NCBI GenBank assembly: GCA_003556835.1
Contig: PWQG01000145.1
Coordinates: 1 to 8,185, forward strand
DNA length: 8,185 nt
Origin: Gammaproteobacteria bacterium
Lineage (GTDB): Bacteria; Pseudomonadota; Gammaproteobacteria; Pseudomonadales; Pseudohongiellaceae
Direction of reading: 5' to 3'
The notes below the pieces were generated by a model, which saw only the letters and a program-made list of their open reading frames with translations, made no database searches and was not told the DNA's origin. The position numbers and the translations under genes were made by a program. Of this stretch, positions 5,191 to 8,185 are shown in pieces. Within the stretch, counting starts at the first letter, position 1, and each line of letters begins with the position of its first letter.

Positions 5191-6413
5191 TTCGGCGCGT
5201 TCTGCACCCCGTCACGATCGCGGAATCCCAACAGATAGAGAATGCCATCAAGTCCCAGATTGGAAATGGCCTGCTTGGCTGACTGCTTGACCAAGGGTTT
5301 GGCCCGGAACGCCACCCCCAGTCCGGCAATCGACAACATGGGCAGGTCATTGGCGCCATCACCCACGGCAATGGTCTGCTCCAGGCTGATGCCTTCGCGC
5401 TCGGCCAGTTCCCGAAGCAGATCCGCCTTGCGCTGACCATCCACAATCGGCTCCTCCACTTCGCCGGTGACCACACCGTTGCGGATCACCAGGGTATTGG
5501 CATAGACATGATCGATACCGAGCTGCTGCTGCAGGCGTTCGGCAAAATAGGTGAAGCCGCCGGAGAGTATCGCCGTCCTGTATCCAAGCCGACGCAATTG
5601 AGCGATCAGGTTTTCGGCCCCCTCGGTCATCTGCAGAGAACCCGCGATCTGCTCCAGGGTCGATTCGGGCAGCCCTTTCAACAAGGCCATACGCTCGCGG
5701 AAACTGTCCTGGAAGTCCAGCTCGCCACGCATGGCCCGCTCGGTGATCGCTGCCACCTGCTCGCCCACCCCGGCCGCCTTGGCCAACTCATCGATCACCT
5801 CGGCGTCAATCAGTGTGGAATCCATGTCGAACACCACCAGGCGCCGATTGCGCCGGAAGACACTGTCCTGCTGGAAGGCGATATCGACATTGAGCTCCTG
5901 GGCAATGGTCAGAAACTCGGCCCGCAATGCCTCGGCGTCATCAGGTTCACCGCGCACGGAAAACTCGATGCAACCCTTGCTCTGATCCGCAGGCAGGCCA
6001 ACGGGAACCCGTCCTGACAGCCGGTCAATATGATCGATATTCAGGCCATGGCTGGCCGTGATGCTACTGACCCGGGCGATATGCTCGGCAGTGATCCGGC
6101 GCGCCAGCAGGGTGACAATATGCCGGGCCTTGCCCTGCCCGGACACCCATTGCCGGTATTCCTCGTCACTGACCGGGGTAAAACGCACCTGCTGATCCAT
6201 CTCCGAAGCCCGGAACAGCACATCCTTGAGCACATCCGCCTTGCTATCCTCGCCCGCCATTTCCACCAGGATGCCAAAGGACAGGGTGTCATGGATGACG
6301 GCCTGTCCGATATCCAGGATATTGACGTTGGCACGGGCCAACACACCGGTGATGGCCGAGGTCAGGCCCGGGCGGTCGGGCCCGGTGATGTTGATCAGGA
6401 CGATTTCTTTCAA
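5187..6413 (-). CDS. serB: Phosphoserine phosphatase with tandem ACT domains
   Basis: This enzyme hydrolyses O-phospho-L-serine to L-serine and phosphate, the last step of the phosphorylated serine pathway in the cytoplasm. The 408-residue protein has two N-terminal ACT domains (about 4-75, starting IVLINITGPDRPGLTSAITG, and about 97-178), then a HAD phosphatase domain. All HAD motifs are present: the nucleophile loop FDMDST (D196, D198), motif II LSGG (S284), motif III lysine K329, and GDGANDLPML (351-360). E. coli SerB is near 322 residues; the longer double-ACT form matches the Pseudomonas type. The start is TTG at 6411-6413, with GGAG 8 bases upstream and no usable ATG or GTG upstream in frame; it places the ACT domain right at the N-terminus. 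ACT domains suggest amino-acid (serine) feedback. The PEBP gene follows 59 bases downstream on the same strand. Confidence 0.96.
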   Translation of the reverse strand: MKEIVLINITGPDRPGLTSAITGVLARANVNILDIGQAVIHDTLSFGILVEMAGEDSKADVLKDVLFRASEMDQQVRFTPVSDEEYRQWVSGQGKARHIVTLLARRITAEHIARVSSITASHGLNIDHIDRLSGRVPVGLPADQSKGCIEFSVRGEPDDAEALRAEFLTIAQELNVDIAFQQDSVFRRNRRLVVFDMDSTLIDAEVIDELAKAAGVGEQVAAITERAMRGELDFQDSFRERMALLKGLPESTLEQIAGSLQMTEGAENLIAQLRRLGYRTAILSGGFTYFAERLQQQLGIDHVYANTLVIRNGVVTGEVEEPIVDGQRKADLLRELAEREGISLEQTIAVGDGANDLPMLSIAGLGVAFRAKPLVKQSAKQAISNLGLDGILYLLGFRDRDGVQNAPN

Positions 6414-6455
6414 GGCGCGCTCCGGGTTGCGGTCAGAATCGGCTCAGGGGCGCGT

Positions 6456-6461
6456 ATTGTA
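6456..6461 (-). promoter_or_regulatory. Possible -10 element for serB
   Basis: On the minus strand TACAAT matches the sigma-70 -10 at five of six positions and lies about 43 bases upstream of the TTG start. No convincing -35 is found at 16-18 bases, so only the -10 is called. Confidence 0.25.
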
Positions 6462-6516
6462 CTAGGGAACCTCCAGTCAGTGCCATGATCGCTCTGGGCT
6501 CCAGCCAAACTCGCTA

Positions 6517-6708
6517 TCAAGGCGCAATTTCGGCGTCAGGCGCACCATTGGGAGAGGAGGCATCAAGGGCTTCTTCGTGGACCGGCGTAAACTCCTCCGG
6601 CACGGGCTCGTCGTCCTGCATCAGGGACGGCCACAGGAAGAGAAAAAAGAACAGGAAAATGGCGCCAGCGATGGCGGCCGGATAGCGATAGGGCATTTTA
6701 TCCCGCAT
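6517..6708 (-). CDS. Small single-pass inner-membrane protein, unknown function
   Basis: The 63-residue product has a short basic N-terminus (MRDKMPYRY), one strongly hydrophobic Phe/Leu-rich helix at about 10-29 (including AIFLFFFLFLW), and an acidic, Pro-rich tail (QDDEPVPEEF to the end). By the positive-inside rule the N-terminus should be cytoplasmic and the acidic tail periplasmic. No catalytic motif is visible and I do not recognise a named family. The ATG at 6706-6708 is chosen because GGAG lies 5 bases upstream. Longer versions from a GTG at 6756 or an ATG at 6741 lack a ribosome binding site and would overlap the promoter. It sits 103 bases upstream of serB on the same strand, so co-transcription is possible but not shown. 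Confidence 0.7.
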   Translation of the reverse strand: MRDKMPYRYPAAIAGAIFLFFFLFLWPSLMQDDEPVPEEFTPVHEEALDASSPNGAPDAEIAP

Positions 6709-6739
6709 GGTGACTCCGACGTGAATTCCTGTCCAGCTC

Positions 6740-6768
6740 ATTATTTCGACTAACACATGCGATTACAA
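6740..6768 (-). promoter_or_regulatory. Candidate sigma-70 promoter for the small membrane protein
   Basis: On the minus strand TTGTAA (6763-6768, four of six) and AATAAT (6740-6745, five of six) are separated by 17 bases. It lies just after the SBF permease stop and about 30 bases upstream of the ATG at 6708. It would serve the small membrane gene and perhaps serB. Confidence 0.45.
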
Positions 6769-6793
6769 GCATCAGCTGTGACCCGCTGGTACA

Positions 6794-7747
6794 TCATCCC
6801 GGAAACAGCTTGCGGGGCAACCACCACAGATAGAACATCATGCCAAACAGCTCCACCAGCGACTGGAATACAATGACAACCACCGCAATCTCGAAAGAGG
6901 CGGGTAGCGCCAGGGCGAGTGGTAATACGACAAAGGAATTGCGGGTGCCGAAACTGAACGCCAACGCCCTCCCCTGGGATACTGATAAATCAGAGAGTCC
7001 AGCCAGCAAGCGAGCCAGCAGGGCCGTCAATAACAGGAACGCAAGGAAGATGAGCAGCAGGTGGCCAAGCAGGGAAACCGAAGCCATCACCAGTTGCACC
7101 TGGGACACAGCAATCACAAACACCACCAATGTCAGCAAGGGCACCGGCAGCCATGCACAAGCCTGAATCCACCGCCGTCCACTACTGTGCGTTTTGGCCC
7201 ATTTTTCCGTAAAAACCGCGGCAAGAAGAGGTACTATCACAATGAAAACAAAAGCCAGCAACAGATCCGTTCCCAGCAGTGAAACCGCCAGTTCACTTCC
7301 CATAAACAGCCAGAGGTAGAACGGCAAGAATAGCATCTGCAGCAGCAGACTGATGGGTGAAAAGGCAATGGCCCGATTCGTATCACCACCACCAAGCTGT
7401 GTGAAGGTGATGAACCAGTCGGTGCAAGGCACGAGCAGGACCAGCAGTATGCCCAGCTGCACAGCCGCATCCGGTGGTGCCAGTTGCAACAGGCACCAGA
7501 CAATCAACGGAACAAAAAGGAAATTTCCGATAACTGCCAGCAGTAGAAATCGCGGACGCAGGAAGGCATCCCTCAGATGAAGTAGCGGCACCTGGGTGAA
7601 AGTCGCATAGAGCAGGACCGCCAATAGCGGCCACAGCAGAACGGACAAGGCTTCCCCGAGGCCGGCAAAAACCAGGCCGCCCCCAAGACCCGAGAGCACG
7701 GCGGCCAGATAAAACCCACATTGGTATTTTTCAAGGCACTGCTGCAT
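6794..7747 (-). CDS. SBF/ACR3-like permease (bile acid:Na+ symporter superfamily)
   Basis: This 317-residue protein has about nine or ten hydrophobic segments, within the normal length of the SBF (BASS/ACR3) superfamily. Recognisable elements are VPCTDWFITFTQLGGGDTNRA (106-126), where a Cys sits in the conserved PCT position of ACR3-type carriers (C108), followed by SPISLLLQMLFLPFYLWLF (130-148), and FGTRNSFVVLPLALALP (266-282) in the late helix pair. Arsenite exporters of the ACR3 group share this fold, but there is no arsR, arsC or other arsenic gene beside it, so the substrate is left open. The ATG at 7745-7747 is 9 bases after the stop of the MetX-like gene, with AAGG as a modest ribosome binding site that includes the stop codon of that gene. 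The two are very likely transcribed and translated together. Confidence 0.8.
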   Translation of the reverse strand: MQQCLEKYQCGFYLAAVLSGLGGGLVFAGLGEALSVLLWPLLAVLLYATFTQVPLLHLRDAFLRPRFLLLAVIGNFLFVPLIVWCLLQLAPPDAAVQLGILLVLLVPCTDWFITFTQLGGGDTNRAIAFSPISLLLQMLFLPFYLWLFMGSELAVSLLGTDLLLAFVFIVIVPLLAAVFTEKWAKTHSSGRRWIQACAWLPVPLLTLVVFVIAVSQVQLVMASVSLLGHLLLIFLAFLLLTALLARLLAGLSDLSVSQGRALAFSFGTRNSFVVLPLALALPASFEIAVVVIVFQSLVELFGMMFYLWWLPRKLFPG

Positions 7748-7756
7748 TGCGCTGCC

Positions 7757-8185
7757 TTACGGCGTTGCCAGAAACTCCCGGATCCTATCCGCCTTCGGTT
7801 CCAATGTATAGACACCGTCGAGATGCCCCCACGGGCCCTCGATTTCCTCGTAGTGGCTGCGCTTGCCCAGCTCCAGGAGGGTTTCATGCGCCTGTCGGGC
7901 CAGATAGGGTTGCAGCAGGAGATCATTGCTGGCTGGCAGGAACAGCGACTTGGCCGTGACCGAAGCCAGGCCGCTGCGCAGATCGCCGGCAAAACCGGCC
8001 ATGAAGAGCTGGTTGGCGCGCACCAGGTACAGCACATGGTTGGCATCAGCGTATCGGGTACGCGCTTCGGCTGCGGCATTGAGTTGCTCGACCACACGGA
8101 AGTCAGCGCGGATGTCCTGTAGCGGCGCCTGTTCTGCCGGACCGCTATCAGCGTAGACCTGATTGAACATCTCCGGATGCATGGC
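7757..8185 (-). CDS. MetX-like alpha/beta hydrolase, C-terminal part (partial)
   Basis: The frame is open to the right edge of the window, so the gene is cut; 142 residues remain before TAA at 7757-7759. The visible part fits the C-terminal end of homoserine O-acetyltransferase-like proteins. LFLPASNDLLLQPYLARQAH holds the likely catalytic Asp (SND), and YEEIEGPWGHLDGV holds the likely catalytic His (GHLD), each in the usual order and spacing of the alpha/beta-hydrolase fold. An ATG at 8180-8182 (MHPEMF) exists but is unlikely to be the true start, because the nucleophile elbow would be missing. MetX enzymes acetylate or succinylate homoserine for methionine synthesis. The GHLDGV ending differs from the more common GHDxFL of classical MetX, so a related acyltransferase or hydrolase is also possible. 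It precedes the SBF permease by 9 bases. Confidence 0.7.
   Translation of the reverse strand, partial: AMHPEMFNQVYADSGPAEQAPLQDIRADFRVVEQLNAAAEARTRYADANHVLYLVRANQLFMAGFAGDLRSGLASVTAKSLFLPASNDLLLQPYLARQAHETLLELGKRSHYEEIEGPWGHLDGVYTLEPKADRIREFLATP

Noticed and set aside
5508..6017. 169-codon plus-strand ORF inside serB
   Set aside because: It lies antisense to the well-conserved HAD and ACT domains of SerB, shows no recognisable protein features and has no ribosome binding site context; it is a shadow of GC-rich coding.
6468..6485. TGGCAC on the minus strand as a sigma-54 -24 element before serB
   Set aside because: The required GC-containing -12 element (TTGC) is absent at the proper spacing.
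6709..6756. Longer forms of the small membrane protein from GTG 6756 or ATG 6741
   Set aside because: No ribosome binding site precedes either start, and the region contains the best promoter candidate; ATG 6708 has GGAG at good spacing.

Overview
The window looks like chromosomal DNA of a free-living gammaproteobacterium. The support is an AsmA-family tail, a Pseudomonas-type phosphoserine phosphatase with two ACT domains, a four-PAS GGDEF-EAL protein, GC-rich coding sequence and GGAG-type ribosome binding sites. No transposase, phage gene, CRISPR array, tRNA or rRNA gene is visible. The genus cannot be fixed from this sequence alone.

Layout from left to right. The 3' end of an asmA-like gene (+) occupies 1-312. 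Everything after it is on the minus strand: an EamA/DMT permease (351-1229, TTG start); a large cytosolic c-di-GMP protein PAS-PAS-PAS-PAS-GGDEF-EAL (1344-4163); a 25-residue peptide gene (4366-4443); a secreted PEBP/YbhB-like protein (4546-5127); serB (5187-6413, TTG start); a 63-residue single-pass membrane protein (6517-6708); an SBF/ACR3-like permease (6794-7747); and the C-terminal part of a MetX-like alpha/beta hydrolase (7757-8185, cut by the window edge). The last two are separated by 9 nt and are almost certainly one operon. With the peptide gene included, no gene-free gap exceeds 300 bases.

The most unusual locus is 4289-4533, between the PEBP gene and the c-di-GMP gene. It looks like an autonomous mini-transcription unit. 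An AT-rich tract and a perfect TTGACA -35 element drive a roughly 190-nt RNA. This RNA carries a ribosome binding site complementary over 16 nt to the 3' end of 16S rRNA (as in E. coli), a 25-codon ORF ending in FLVV, two tandem 6-bp hairpins one nucleotide apart, and a strong intrinsic terminator. I do not recognise the peptide. It could be a heavily translated small protein, a dual-function sRNA, or a leader for the downstream c-di-GMP gene.

A second regulatory oddity is a 12-bp perfect inverted repeat (5122-5133 / 5153-5164). In serB read-through RNA it would bury the start codon of the PEBP gene, and it overlaps a candidate promoter for that gene.

The annotated genes do not form one pathway. 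They are a serine-biosynthesis enzyme, a c-di-GMP turnover enzyme, an envelope protein tail, two permeases, a periplasmic PEBP and a MetX-like enzyme, arranged as several short transcription units.
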